Source: Streptomyces spectabilis (GTDB lineage: Bacteria; Actinomycetota; Actinomycetes; Streptomycetales; Streptomycetaceae). Taken from it: DNA of 64,000 bases. Within the stretch, counting starts at the first letter, position 1. The number at the start of each line of letters is the position of its first letter. Below are positions 25,680 through 34,316 of this stretch, one piece after another. The notes below the pieces were generated by a model. That model was not told the origin of the DNA and ran no database searches. It was given only the letters and a program-made list of their open reading frames with translations. The position numbers and the translations under genes were made by a program. The stretch is from positions 2,490,501-2,554,500 of the forward strand of contig NZ_CP023690.1 of assembly GCF_008704795.1 (NCBI RefSeq). Direction: 5' to 3'.

Positions 25680-26795
25680 ATGACTGGTGAAGATCGTGTA
25701 GTGACCATACGACCGTCCGTGGAAGCCGGAGACTCCCTGGCGGCAGGCGCCCGTACGGCGGCGGAAGGCGGGGCCTCGGCAGAGGCGGCCACCGCCCCGC
25801 GCGCGGGGCGCCGTGCCGCGCGCCGCCGCCCGTCGCCGGGCAGGGCCGTCGCCGTGCTCGTGCTCGTGGCCGTCGCCGCGGTGGTGCCGCTGTTCGGCCC
25901 CGCGGCCGTGCTCGACGGTACCGGTGAGGCCGAGGCGCCCGGCACGCAGGGCATCACGCTTCTGCGGACGGTCCTGTTCGCCGCGCTGTGCGTGCAGCTC
26001 GGCGAGGTGTCGCTGCGCCGCGTCGCACGCCGGGTGCCCGGGGCGCCGATGGCGTCGGCGCCGCGCGCGTGGGGGTGGTGGGCGGCGGCCGCGGGCTTCG
26101 TCGCGGCGCTGGGGCTCGCGTCGGTGGTGGCCAGCGGCAATCTGGTGCCGCAGCAGCCGTCGGACCTGGACGTCGGCGGCCTGTACGCGTCCCGGGACGG
26201 CCGCCTCGCGCTCCTTGAGGTCAACGCGTTCGTCGTGGCCGCGCTGTGCGCGCGGACGCGCCGCCCGGACAGCGCGGTCCTGCCGCTCGCGGCGGTCGTC
26301 GTCGCGGAGGCGCTGCGCGCCCACCCGCCCACGGAGGACGCCGCCCTGGTGGGCTCCGGCCTGACCCTCGTCCATCTGACGTGCGCGGCGCTGTGGGCGG
26401 GCGGCCTGCTGTACGCGCTGCGGATCCTGTGGCGCTGGCGAACGTCCGCTCCGGAGGCGGCCGTTGCCGTACTGGGCCTCTACGCGCGCGTGGCCGCCGT
26501 CCTGTTCGCCGCGATCACCGCCACGGGGATCGTCAGCACGCTGCGCCGGATGCCGCCGGACACGGTCGTCGACCAGCTGACGACGACCGCGTACGGCCGC
26601 ACGATGCTGGCCAAGCTGCTGCTCGTGGCCGTCGTCGCCGTCCTCGCGCTGCTGGCCCGGCGCCGGCTGAGGCGGCACTCCGGCGACGACCGGATCGCCG
26701 CCTACGCGCCCGCGCGCGCCGAAGTGTGCGTGCTCGGCGCGGTGGTCGCCGTGTCGGCGCTGCTCACCGCCGTGCCGCTGCCGATCCGCTGGTGA
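25680..26795 (+). CDS. CopD-like copper resistance membrane protein
   Basis: 371 residues with about eight hydrophobic segments. The C-terminal region has the CopD-type pattern (VHLTCAALWAGGLLYAL, TTTAYGRTMLAKLLLV). CopD is linked to copper import or periplasmic copper handling. The loop NLVPQQPSDLDVG carries no obvious Cys/His ligand. ATG 25680 has GGAGTGGG upstream; GTG 25701 is the alternative. Its 3' end overlaps the convergent YhhN-like gene by 32 bp. Confidence 0.82.
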   Translation: MTGEDRVVTIRPSVEAGDSLAAGARTAAEGGASAEAATAPRAGRRAARRRPSPGRAVAVLVLVAVAAVVPLFGPAAVLDGTGEAEAPGTQGITLLRTVLFAALCVQLGEVSLRRVARRVPGAPMASAPRAWGWWAAAAGFVAALGLASVVASGNLVPQQPSDLDVGGLYASRDGRLALLEVNAFVVAALCARTRRPDSAVLPLAAVVVAEALRAHPPTEDAALVGSGLTLVHLTCAALWAGGLLYALRILWRWRTSAPEAAVAVLGLYARVAAVLFAAITATGIVSTLRRMPPDTVVDQLTTTAYGRTMLAKLLLVAVVAVLALLARRRLRRHSGDDRIAAYAPARAEVCVLGAVVAVSALLTAVPLPIRW

Positions 26796-27504
26796 GCACG
26801 GAGCGGGCCAGGAGGGCCTGGGCCGCCAGATAGGTGAGCATGATCCAGAAGTCGGGCCGTGGGGCCTGCGGCCAGTCGGCCACGTCGGTCGCGATGAGCG
26901 TGTCCGACAGGAGGAACAGCGCGCCGCCCGCGGCCGCCGTGAGGCCCAGGGTGGTGGCGCCGCCCGCCATCGCCGTGAGGAGCAGGCTGTAGCCCGCGAC
27001 CGGGATGCGCATGTCGGCCGGGAGGTCGGGCCAGAGCAGCGCCACGGTGATGCCGAGCGCCGCGCCGTAGGCGAGGACCAGGGCCGCGCCCCGGGCCCGG
27101 GGGTGGCCGGTCCCGTGCCGCCGGAACAGGGCGAGGTAGCAGACGTGGCCCGCCGCGAAGGACGCCATGCCGGCGAGGAACGCGGGGTCGGCGTCCGCCA
27201 GGAGGAGGGTGTCCCCGCCCCAGCCGAAGGCCAGGGCGGCCACGAGGAGACGGGGGCCGTTGCTGAGCACGACGTAGAGGGCGAGCGTCGGCATGAGGAG
27301 GGGCTTCAGGGCGGTGTGGGCGAGGTCGGATCCGGCGGCGACGCCCGCCAGGTCGCCCAGCGCGACCAGGCCGAACGCCGCGAGGGCCCAGGGGGCGTAG
27401 CGGGTGCGCGCCGTGGGGCCCTGGTCTCCGGTGCGGGGCGGTGTGGGCCGTGCCCACCCGTTCCGCCCTGCGGAACGATTGCCCACAGCAGGGGTGGGGC
27501 TCAT
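26764..27504 (-). CDS. YhhN/TMEM86 family protein (lysoplasmalogenase-like)
   Basis: 246 residues with about eight helices: ALKPLLMPTLALYVVL and AFGWGGDTLLL are the conserved motifs of the YhhN/TMEM86 family, the latter probably holding the catalytic acid. Known members (TMEM86B and bacterial homologs) hydrolyse the vinyl ether bond of lysoplasmalogen. ATG 27504 overlaps the stop of the upstream sterol-desaturase-like gene as ATGA. The polar first ~38 residues are variable. Activity here is inferred from family and context. Confidence 0.82.
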   Translation of the reverse strand: MSPTPAVGNRSAGRNGWARPTPPRTGDQGPTARTRYAPWALAAFGLVALGDLAGVAAGSDLAHTALKPLLMPTLALYVVLSNGPRLLVAALAFGWGGDTLLLADADPAFLAGMASFAAGHVCYLALFRRHGTGHPRARGAALVLAYGAALGITVALLWPDLPADMRIPVAGYSLLLTAMAGGATTLGLTAAAGGALFLLSDTLIATDVADWPQAPRPDFWIMLTYLAAQALLARSVLTSGSAAARR

Positions 27505-28391
27505 GCGGTGGGCTCCGGTGTCCTCTGTTCCTGTCCGGCGGACGGGAGCGCCGGTGGTGTCGGCTGCCAGCCCGGGCCGCGGAACAGATGGCCCGCTCGC
27601 GCGCGCCAACTGGTCGCCTTCTTCAGGTCCTTGGCGATGGCCGCGTACTCGTGGGTGGCCACGCGCAGGGGGTTGTACGTGGTGATGTCCTTCGTCAGTC
27701 CGTAGACGGGGCGGTCCGTCTCCGGGATCCAGGAGCGGAAGATCCGGTCCCAGATGATCAGGATGCCGCCGAAGTTGCGGTCCAGATAGCCGCCCTGGGA
27801 CGCGTGGTGCACGCGGTGGTGCGAGGGCGTGTTGAAGACGTACTCCACGGGCCGCGGCAGCTTGCCGATGCGCTCGGTGTGGACCCAGAACTGGTAGACC
27901 AGGTTGGCCGACGAGCAGAAGGCGACGGCCGCCGGGTGCACCCCGCACAGGATCATCGGCACGTAGAACGGCCACACCGTGAGGGACGTCCACGGCTGGC
28001 GCAGCGCGGTCGTCAGGTTGAACTTGCGGCTGGAGTGGTGCACCACGTGGCAGGCCCACAGGATGCGGACGACGTGGTGCCCCCGGTGGGACCAGTAGTA
28101 GAAGAAGTCCTGTGCGAGCAGCATCAGCGGCACCGTCCACCACAGGACGGGCACGCGCAGCGGCGTCAGGGAGTAGAGCGCCGAGTAGACCGCGACGATC
28201 GGGATCTTCCACAGCAGGTCGAAGACGAGGCTGCCGAGCCCCATGGTGACGCTGGTGGCCGCGTCCTTCGCCTCGTACCCGGCGGCGTCCTCGTCGGGAT
28301 GCACGCGGACGCTCACCATCTCGACGACGGTGAGCAGCACGAAGGCCGGGATCGACCAGAGCACCACATCGGGCAGGTTCGGGGACGACAT
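27501..28391 (-). CDS. Fatty acid hydroxylase superfamily protein, alkylglycerol monooxygenase-like
   Basis: 296 residues. Four or five hydrophobic segments and three histidine boxes HRGHH (~103), HVVHHS (~115-120) and HRVHHASQ (~193-200) define a membrane di-iron hydroxylase. HHSSRKFNLTTALRQ after the second box closely resembles animal alkylglycerol monooxygenase (TMEM195) rather than sterol or carotenoid enzymes. That enzyme oxidises the O-alkyl bond of ether lipids. The next gene, overlapped by 4 nt, is of the lysoplasmalogenase family, which supports an ether-lipid role. The C-terminal tail is Pro-rich and variable. Confidence 0.85.
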   Translation of the reverse strand: MSSPNLPDVVLWSIPAFVLLTVVEMVSVRVHPDEDAAGYEAKDAATSVTMGLGSLVFDLLWKIPIVAVYSALYSLTPLRVPVLWWTVPLMLLAQDFFYYWSHRGHHVVRILWACHVVHHSSRKFNLTTALRQPWTSLTVWPFYVPMILCGVHPAAVAFCSSANLVYQFWVHTERIGKLPRPVEYVFNTPSHHRVHHASQGGYLDRNFGGILIIWDRIFRSWIPETDRPVYGLTKDITTYNPLRVATHEYAAIAKDLKKATSWRARAGHLFRGPGWQPTPPALPSAGQEQRTPEPTA

Positions 28392-28527
28392 GCCGTCACC
28401 GTAGGCTCGCCCCCGGCCCGCTGCCTAGAGGTTGTTACCGACAAGTATTACCGGCGGTACGCGCGGAGATGTTGGCGATCTTCGCCATTGCCTCCCAGGC
28501 CCCGTTCGGACCCCGGTCGGACTCGGG

Positions 28528-29238
28528 TCAGACCCCGGCCGCTCCCAGGAGCGCTCCCGCCGCGTAGGTCACCGTCATGGCGAGGGCCCCGCCCAGCACG
28601 TTCCTGAGCACCGCGGGCCGTACGTCCGCCGCGCCCAGGCGGGCGCTCGCCAGGCCCGTGAGGGCGAGCGCCGCCAGGACCGAGCCCACGGTGACGGGCA
28701 GGCGCCAGGAGGCGGGCGGCAGGACGATGGCGAGGAGCGGGAGCAGGGCTCCGACGGTGAACGCGACGAAGCTGGCCCACGCGGCGTGCCAGGGGTTGGT
28801 GAGCTCGTCGGGGTCGATGCCGAGCTCCACGCGCGCGTGGGCGCGCAGCGCGTCCCGCTCGGTGAGCTGCTGCGCGGCCTCGCGGGCCACGTCGCGGCTG
28901 AGCCCGCGCCCGGCCAGGAGGTCGGTCAGCTCGGCCAGTTCGGCCTCCGGCTGCTCGCGCAGCTCGCGCTTCTCCTGGGCCAGGGCGGCCTTCTCGGAGT
29001 CGCGCTGGGTGGACACCGACACGTACTCGCCCGCCGCCATGGACATGGAGCCCGCGAGCAGGCCCGCGAGGCCCGCCGTCAGGAGGGTGCCGCGGTCGTC
29101 GGTGGCCCCCGCGACGCCGACGACGAGGCCCGCGGTGGAGACCACGCCGTCGTTGGCGCCGAGCACGGCGGCCCGCAGCCAGTTGAGGCGGGAACCCAGG
29201 GCGCCGCCGTGCGCTTCCTCATGAGTGGCTTCCGTCAC
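28528..29238 (-). CDS. VIT1/CCC1 family iron/manganese transporter
   Basis: 236 residues. Helices with LGANDGVVSTAGLVVGVAGA and GLLAGSMSMAAGEYVSVSTQRDSE are hallmarks of VIT1/CCC1; a charged helical metal-binding segment (~80-130) lies between helices 2 and 3, and three helices follow. Plant and yeast members move Fe2+ or Mn2+ out of the cytosol; export or detoxification is likely here. It ends 136 bp from the divergent sterol-desaturase-like gene. Confidence 0.9.
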   Translation of the reverse strand: MTEATHEEAHGGALGSRLNWLRAAVLGANDGVVSTAGLVVGVAGATDDRGTLLTAGLAGLLAGSMSMAAGEYVSVSTQRDSEKAALAQEKRELREQPEAELAELTDLLAGRGLSRDVAREAAQQLTERDALRAHARVELGIDPDELTNPWHAAWASFVAFTVGALLPLLAIVLPPASWRLPVTVGSVLAALALTGLASARLGAADVRPAVLRNVLGGALAMTVTYAAGALLGAAGV

Positions 29239-29262
29239 AGGGGGAGCATGGCACCGCCCGCG

Positions 29263-30495
29263 TCACCAGACGCGGACCGACCCTCCCGGGGCGAACACCG
29301 GGCTGGTGGCGTCGGCCGGAGGCTCCTTGAGGGGTTCGGCCAGCTCCGCGGCCGTGGGGCCGACCTCGGCCGCGAGGGCGTCAAGACGCTCCAGGTCGAA
29401 GCCGTACACGCGCGCGGCGTTGCCGCCGACCATGGCCGCGACCTCCGCGCGCGGCAGGCCCGCGTAGGCGGCGCGCAGGCCTTCCCTGGAGTAGGGGTAC
29501 GTTCCCTCGTCGTGCGGGTAGTCGCTGCCCCACATGACCTTGTCCAGGCCAATGCGCTCGCGCAGCGCCGCCTCGTGCGGGCGCATGAAGCTCGCGCCCA
29601 CGAAGCAGTTCTCGCGCCACACCTCCGAGGGGCCCTTGCCCATCTGGTCCGCGAGCCCGGCCCCGAACTTGGACTCGGCGGTGTCCGCCCGCGTCGCCGC
29701 CGCGACGAGCCGCCCGTGGTAGTAGTCCAGCATCTCCAGGACGCCCGGGATCCAGCCCGAGCCCTGCTCGGTGAGGACCAGGCGCAGACCGGGGTGGCGG
29801 CGGAAGGCGCCGCCGAACATCAGGTGCCACAGCGCCCGGTGCGAGAACCACGTCGTCTCGACCATGAACACCGCGCGGGCCGCGGGCTCCTCGCCGAGCG
29901 GCGGCGACGCCGAGCCCGCGTGGTGGTTGACCGGCACCCCCAGCTCGGCGCAGACCGCCCAGATCGGGTCGTACACGCGCGCGTGCAGCTCGGGCAGGCC
30001 CGAGCCCGGCGGGGTGCCCGGGAGCAGCAGGCCGCCGGTGAGTCCCGCCGTGACCGCCCAGCGGATCTCCTTGACGGCTTCGTCGACGTCGTTGAGCAGG
30101 ATCTGGAAGACGCCCGCGCGCCGGCCCCGGGCGGCCGCGCAGAAGTCGGCGAGCCAGCGGTTGTGGGCCCGCAGGCCCGCCCAGCGCAGCGCGTACTCCT
30201 CGCGCGTCGGCGCGGGCGCCATGAGCGAGGCCGAAGGGAAGAACGGCGGGATGGTGTTGGGGAAGACGACCTCGGCGACGATGCCGTCCCGCGCGAGCTC
30301 CGCGAGGCGGCGCTCGGAGTTCCAGTTCCGGTCGGCGGTGTCGGCGAGGAGGTCCTCGTACGGATTGACGTACGTGGCCGCCCAGACGTCGAAGTCCTCG
30401 TGGTGGCGGGACTCCAGGTACGGCTTGTAGTCGAGGAGGTCCGCGCCCGCGTGACAGTCCGCGGAGATGACGGTGTAGCGCTCGCTCTCGGTCAT
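29263..30495 (-). CDS. Amidohydrolase_2 family metal-dependent enzyme, second of pair
   Basis: 410 residues of the ACMSD-like amidohydrolase_2 family. SADCHAG near the N terminus gives the DxH-type metal site, NHHAGSAS (~180) the next His, and MWGSDYPHDEG (~315) the conserved Asp. Family members are decarboxylases or hydrolases of aromatic or enol acids. ATG 30495 overlaps the stop of the preceding gene as ATGA, so translation is coupled. It is the last gene of the operon that starts at 33531. Confidence 0.86.
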   Translation of the reverse strand: MTESERYTVISADCHAGADLLDYKPYLESRHHEDFDVWAATYVNPYEDLLADTADRNWNSERRLAELARDGIVAEVVFPNTIPPFFPSASLMAPAPTREEYALRWAGLRAHNRWLADFCAAARGRRAGVFQILLNDVDEAVKEIRWAVTAGLTGGLLLPGTPPGSGLPELHARVYDPIWAVCAELGVPVNHHAGSASPPLGEEPAARAVFMVETTWFSHRALWHLMFGGAFRRHPGLRLVLTEQGSGWIPGVLEMLDYYHGRLVAAATRADTAESKFGAGLADQMGKGPSEVWRENCFVGASFMRPHEAALRERIGLDKVMWGSDYPHDEGTYPYSREGLRAAYAGLPRAEVAAMVGGNAARVYGFDLERLDALAAEVGPTAAELAEPLKEPPADATSPVFAPGGSVRVW

Positions 30496-31778
30496 GGGTT
30501 CACCCCTAGCGTCGGGAAGTCGTGGCCGGTCAGCCAGTGGCGGCCGACCTCGCGCGAGCGCGCCCAGGAGGCGGTGACGGCGTCCTGGTCCGCGTCCTGG
30601 CCCAGGTCGGCGGGGGTCGGCCCGATGCGCCGGGCCAGCGGGGCGAGCCGCGCGGTGTCGAAGCCGAACACCTCGGCGGCGGCGAGGCCGAGCATGCGCC
30701 GGCTCTCCGCCACCGGGATGTCGTGGAAGGTCCGGCGCAGCCACGCGCGCGTGGCGGGCCAGGTGCCCTCCGGGTGCGGGAAGTCGCTGCCCCACAGGAT
30801 GTTGTCGACGCCGATCTCGTAGCGCTGGGCGAGTTCGCGGCGCTTGGTGTTGGTGGCGCAGACGAACATCTGCCGGTCCAGGTACTCGTGCGGCGGGCGC
30901 TTCAGCTCGGCGAAGGGCGACAGCTTCTTGCCGCCGTGCGCGCCCAGGTAGAGGCGGTCCATGAACCACAGCAGGTTCGGCAGCCACCAGCAGCCGGACT
31001 CCGCGACGCCGAACCGCAGCCCGGGGTGGCGCTCGAACACCCCGGACCACAGCAGGAACCACAGGGGCCGGGCGGGCCACCACGTCACCTCGGAGACGTA
31101 GATCCCGAGGTGGTCGCCGTACTCGTGCCGGGGCGCGGCCCCGGAGTGGGTCAGCACCGGCATCGCGCACGCGGCGGCCGCGGCCCACACGGGGTCGTAG
31201 CGGCGGTCGTGGTAGGGCGCCTTGTCGACCCACATGGAGGGGATCATCAGCGCGCCGAGCCCCGACTCCTTGGCCCGGTGGACCTCGGCCACCACGCGGC
31301 CGGGATCTGCGGTGACGGGCAGCAGGGCCACGCCGCAGTGCCGTTCGGGGTGCTCGGAGACGAAGTCGGCGAGCCAGCGGTTGTGCGCCCGCGCGCCCGC
31401 CATGCCGAGGTCGGGGTCCTGGTCCCCGGAGAGGCCGAGGCCGACCCCGAAGGGCGCGGCGGTCCGGCTGTCGACGGCGTCGGCGTCCGGGAAGACGACC
31501 TCGGCCGCCACTCCGTCGCCGTCCAGCTCCTTGATCCGCTGCCCCGCGTCCCAGCCGCCCTTCAGGCCCTCTTCGTTGTCGTCGAACCACTTCGTGGCGA
31601 AGGCCTCGTTGCGGATGCCCAGACGGGTCATCTCCTCGCGGCGCCGGTCGCGCCCGGCGAGGAAGTCGTCGAAGTCCCGGTGGTGGCGGGCCTCCAGATA
31701 GGGCCGGTACTCCTCGGTGGGGAGGCCCGCGTGGCAGTCGGAGGAGATGATCAGATACGGGTCGTGCGGGTCCGTCAT
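30492..31778 (-). CDS. Amidohydrolase_2 family metal-dependent enzyme, first of pair
   Basis: 428 residues, same family: SSDCHAG, LTHSGAA and LWGSDFPHPEG line up with the metal and catalytic residues of the neighbouring paralog, but the two differ throughout, so they may act on successive intermediates or form a heteromer. It follows the SDR gene across a 9-bp minisatellite. Confidence 0.86.
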   Translation of the reverse strand: MTDPHDPYLIISSDCHAGLPTEEYRPYLEARHHRDFDDFLAGRDRRREEMTRLGIRNEAFATKWFDDNEEGLKGGWDAGQRIKELDGDGVAAEVVFPDADAVDSRTAAPFGVGLGLSGDQDPDLGMAGARAHNRWLADFVSEHPERHCGVALLPVTADPGRVVAEVHRAKESGLGALMIPSMWVDKAPYHDRRYDPVWAAAAACAMPVLTHSGAAPRHEYGDHLGIYVSEVTWWPARPLWFLLWSGVFERHPGLRFGVAESGCWWLPNLLWFMDRLYLGAHGGKKLSPFAELKRPPHEYLDRQMFVCATNTKRRELAQRYEIGVDNILWGSDFPHPEGTWPATRAWLRRTFHDIPVAESRRMLGLAAAEVFGFDTARLAPLARRIGPTPADLGQDADQDAVTASWARSREVGRHWLTGHDFPTLGVNP

Positions 31779-31814
31779 CGGGACTCCTCAGTCGAGTCGG
31801 TCGAGTCAATCCAT

Positions 31815-31854
31815 CAGTCCAGTCAGTCCAGTCAGTCCAGTCAGTCCAGTCAGT
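31815..31854. repeat. 9-bp minisatellite, 4.4 copies
   Basis: The unit CAGTCCAGT is repeated perfectly four times (31815-31850), with a further CAGT. It lies just past, and overlaps by a few bases, the SDR stop codon, and separates that gene from the first amidohydrolase. Perfect copies suggest active slippage. Confidence 0.92.
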
Positions 31855-32734
31855 CGAGGATGAACTTCTCCAGGTAGTCCGGCGCGGAGCGCTCCAGCAT
31901 GGACCGCGCCCGCGCCCTGATCTGCCGGTCGCTGTGCTCGCTCGCGGGCAGCAGCCAGAAGCGGTCCGCCGCGATGCCGTCGGCCACGAGGTCCGCGACC
32001 TCCTCGACCGGCGTGAAGACGACGTCCTGCCCGGCCTCGCGCATGGCGGCCTCCCACTGGCCGAGGGTGCGGTAGGGGGCTTTGCGGGGGCGCTGCTTGG
32101 CGTACCGCTCGGGCCGGTTGCGGTGCGACTCCCACAGGCCGGTGCGGAGCATGTGGGGCCCCGGGAAGAGCACGGACGCGCCCACGCGCGCGTGCTCCGC
32201 CTTCAGATGCGCGTACAGGGACTCCGTCATGGTGACGACGGCGGCCTTCGTGACCGCGTAGACGGAGGCCGTCGGCAGGGGCGCGATGCCGCCGTCCCCG
32301 GAGGACGTGTTGACGACGTGCCCGGGCTCTCCCCCGGCGATCATCCGGGGCACGAAGGCCTGGATGCCGTGGAAGACCCCCCACACGTTGACTTCGAAGG
32401 CCCACTTCCAGTCGTTCGGCTCGTGCTCCCACATGCGGCCCTCCGCGCCCGAGCCGACCCCGGCGTTGTTGCACAGGACGTGCACCGCGCCGAACCGTTC
32501 GTACGTGTCATCGGCGAGGGCGTGCACCTGCTCGCGCACGCCGACGTCGACCACGCGCGCGTGGACCGCCGCCCCGTCCGCGCGCAGTCCGTCCGCCGCC
32601 TTCTTGAGGGCGCTCTCCTCGACGTCGGCGAGCACCACCGTCAGGCCCTCCGCCGCGAACCGGCGCGCGAGGGCGAGCCCGATGCCGCCGGCCGCGCCGG
32701 TGACGACGGCCACCTGTCCCGTCGCGAGCCGCAT
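31850..32734 (-). CDS. Short-chain dehydrogenase/reductase
   Basis: 294 residues, classical SDR: TGAAGGIG coenzyme site, LADVEES just after beta-2 (acid suggesting NAD preference), CNNAG, VNTSS catalytic Ser, and YAVTKAA Tyr/Lys. The C-terminal third is long and Arg-rich, with a substrate lid not assignable. ATG 32734 overlaps the stop of the upstream gene by 1 nt (TGATG). It is second in the catabolic operon. Confidence 0.9.
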   Translation of the reverse strand: MRLATGQVAVVTGAAGGIGLALARRFAAEGLTVVLADVEESALKKAADGLRADGAAVHARVVDVGVREQVHALADDTYERFGAVHVLCNNAGVGSGAEGRMWEHEPNDWKWAFEVNVWGVFHGIQAFVPRMIAGGEPGHVVNTSSGDGGIAPLPTASVYAVTKAAVVTMTESLYAHLKAEHARVGASVLFPGPHMLRTGLWESHRNRPERYAKQRPRKAPYRTLGQWEAAMREAGQDVVFTPVEEVADLVADGIAADRFWLLPASEHSDRQIRARARSMLERSAPDYLEKFILD

Positions 32735-33531
32735 CAGGCGGTGCCCTCCGGAGGCCCGTCGAGCACCTGCCGGGCGTCGTCGTAGCGCTGGTGCGCGTAC
32801 GGCAGGAGCGCCTCGGCGCTGACCCGCTCGACGACGGTGCCCCGCTGGTCGCTGGTCTTCTCGCCGAGGGTGATCTCCACCAGGCGGCGCACGGGCAGGT
32901 CGGCCACCGGGTCGTACATCGACTCGCGCAGGACCACGTCCCCGGTGATCCGCTCCAGCTTGCGGACCTTCTCGTTCCGTACGCAGTGCACCAGGACCGG
33001 TTCCGCGTCGAAGCCCGAGCCGTCCACCGCGGGCAGGAACTTGAAGTAGAAGTCGGTCCTCCGCGCGGGCTCCGGCAGCGGCAGGGGGCCGCTGACGCCG
33101 CCGCGCACCTCGACGAACGCGATGCCGTGCCGGGCGAGCGCCGCGCGGACGACGAGGCCGTCGCGCTCGACCGTGACCTCGCCGAGCTTCTTCGGCTCGC
33201 CGAACACCTCGCGGCCGCCGATCAGGGCCCGCTCGTGGGTCATGGGCATCACCAGCGGATACCAGCCCGCCACCGCGCCGTGCTCGGCGGCGACGGCGAC
33301 CGAACCCGCGCCCAGGGGGTAGCCGGGCAGCTCGACCTTGCTGATGTTCACACGCACCAAGGGCCGCGCGGTGGGCTTCAGGGGCGGCGGCAGGACCGCC
33401 GCGACCGCGTCCGGGTCGCTCTCCCAGAGAGCGACCACGCCCGTGGACCAGATCTCCGGGAGCCGCCCGTTCGCTGCCCGTGCCGCGGCCAGCTCCGCCT
33501 CGGTGCGCGCGCCGTAGCGTACGCGTGCCAT
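32734..33531 (-). CDS. Acetoacetate decarboxylase family protein
   Basis: 265 residues. FGEPKKLGE carries the Lys pair of acetoacetate decarboxylase, in which the first Lys forms the Schiff base. WYPLVMPMTHERAL and KFLPAVDGSG surround the active site. Relatives act on other beta-keto acids or as aldolase-dehydratases, so the substrate cannot be assigned. It is the first gene of the ADC-SDR-amidohydrolase operon and is divergent from the TetR regulator. Confidence 0.86.
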   Translation of the reverse strand: MARVRYGARTEAELAAARAANGRLPEIWSTGVVALWESDPDAVAAVLPPPLKPTARPLVRVNISKVELPGYPLGAGSVAVAAEHGAVAGWYPLVMPMTHERALIGGREVFGEPKKLGEVTVERDGLVVRAALARHGIAFVEVRGGVSGPLPLPEPARRTDFYFKFLPAVDGSGFDAEPVLVHCVRNEKVRKLERITGDVVLRESMYDPVADLPVRRLVEITLGEKTSDQRGTVVERVSAEALLPYAHQRYDDARQVLDGPPEGTA

Positions 33532-33589
33532 GTCGTACCGCCCTTCGTTGACGAACCGTCAGGGATGTGCGGCGTCTTGCGGGGGGTTC

Positions 33590-33604
33590 TGTAACACAGT
33601 TACA
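33590..33604. promoter_or_regulatory. TetR-type operator in the divergent promoter
   Basis: Perfect palindrome TGTAAC-aca-GTTACA, AT-rich in GC-rich DNA, ten bases upstream of the TetR GTG and 59 bases upstream of the ADC-family start. Its length and symmetry fit a TetR dimer site controlling both directions. Confidence 0.75.
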
Positions 33605-33613
33605 ACAGACCTC

Positions 33614-34261
33614 GTGAAGGGTAAAGAGACGCGGACCCGCCTCGACCGGGAACAGGTCCTGGAGGCCGCGGCGGGCCTCGTCAAGCAGCACGGACCGCGC
33701 GCCCTGACCATGCGCAAGCTCGCCGCCGAGCTCGGCACGGCCGTGACCTCCATCTACTGGCACGTCGGCAACCGCGAGTCGCTCCTGGACGCCCTCGTCG
33801 AGCGCACCCTCGCCGACCTCGGCGAGATCCGGCCGCGCGGCCGCACCCCCGCGCAGCGCGTGGCCTCCGTGGCGCGCGCCCTGCGCCACCAGCTGCGCGA
33901 CCACCCCCATCTGATCGCGATGGTCCACGAACGCGGCCTGACGGACCGCATGTTCCTGCCCGCCCAGCGGGTCCTGGTGCGCGAGCTGCACGCGGCGGGC
34001 CTGCGCGGCGCCCGCGCGGCCGACGCCGTGCGGGCGGTCCAGGTCCACGTCGTCGGCCACGTCCTGGTGGAGCGCAACCGCGAGCGCGCGCCCGCGCAGC
34101 GCCCCGGCGAGCACCGGCTGTGGGACGCGCACGGCGCGGACGCCGACCCCGCCCTTGCCCGCGCCCTGACCCGTCCCCTCGACGCGGAGCGGCTCTTCAC
34201 CCTTTCGGTCAGGGCCCTGGTGGCGGGTCTGCTCGGCCCGCCCGGTGGCTCACGGACGTGA
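33614..34261 (+). CDS. TetR family transcriptional regulator
   Basis: 215 residues. An N-terminal helix-turn-helix (~10-55; LTMRKLAAELGTAVTSIYWHVGNRESLLDAL) and an all-helical ligand domain (~70-215). GTG 33614 begins VKGKETRTRLDREQ; upstream starts would run through the operator. It should repress the divergent catabolic operon until an unknown, probably substrate-derived, inducer appears. Confidence 0.9.
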   Translation: MKGKETRTRLDREQVLEAAAGLVKQHGPRALTMRKLAAELGTAVTSIYWHVGNRESLLDALVERTLADLGEIRPRGRTPAQRVASVARALRHQLRDHPHLIAMVHERGLTDRMFLPAQRVLVRELHAAGLRGARAADAVRAVQVHVVGHVLVERNRERAPAQRPGEHRLWDAHGADADPALARALTRPLDAERLFTLSVRALVAGLLGPPGGSRT

Positions 34262-34316
34262 CGGTCCGGTGGCCCACGGACGTGACTGTCAGTCGTGGCC
34301 CGTATCCTCATGGACC

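Noticed and set aside
31815..31854. Possible CRISPR array
   Set aside because: Units are 9 bp with no spacers; it is a minisatellite.
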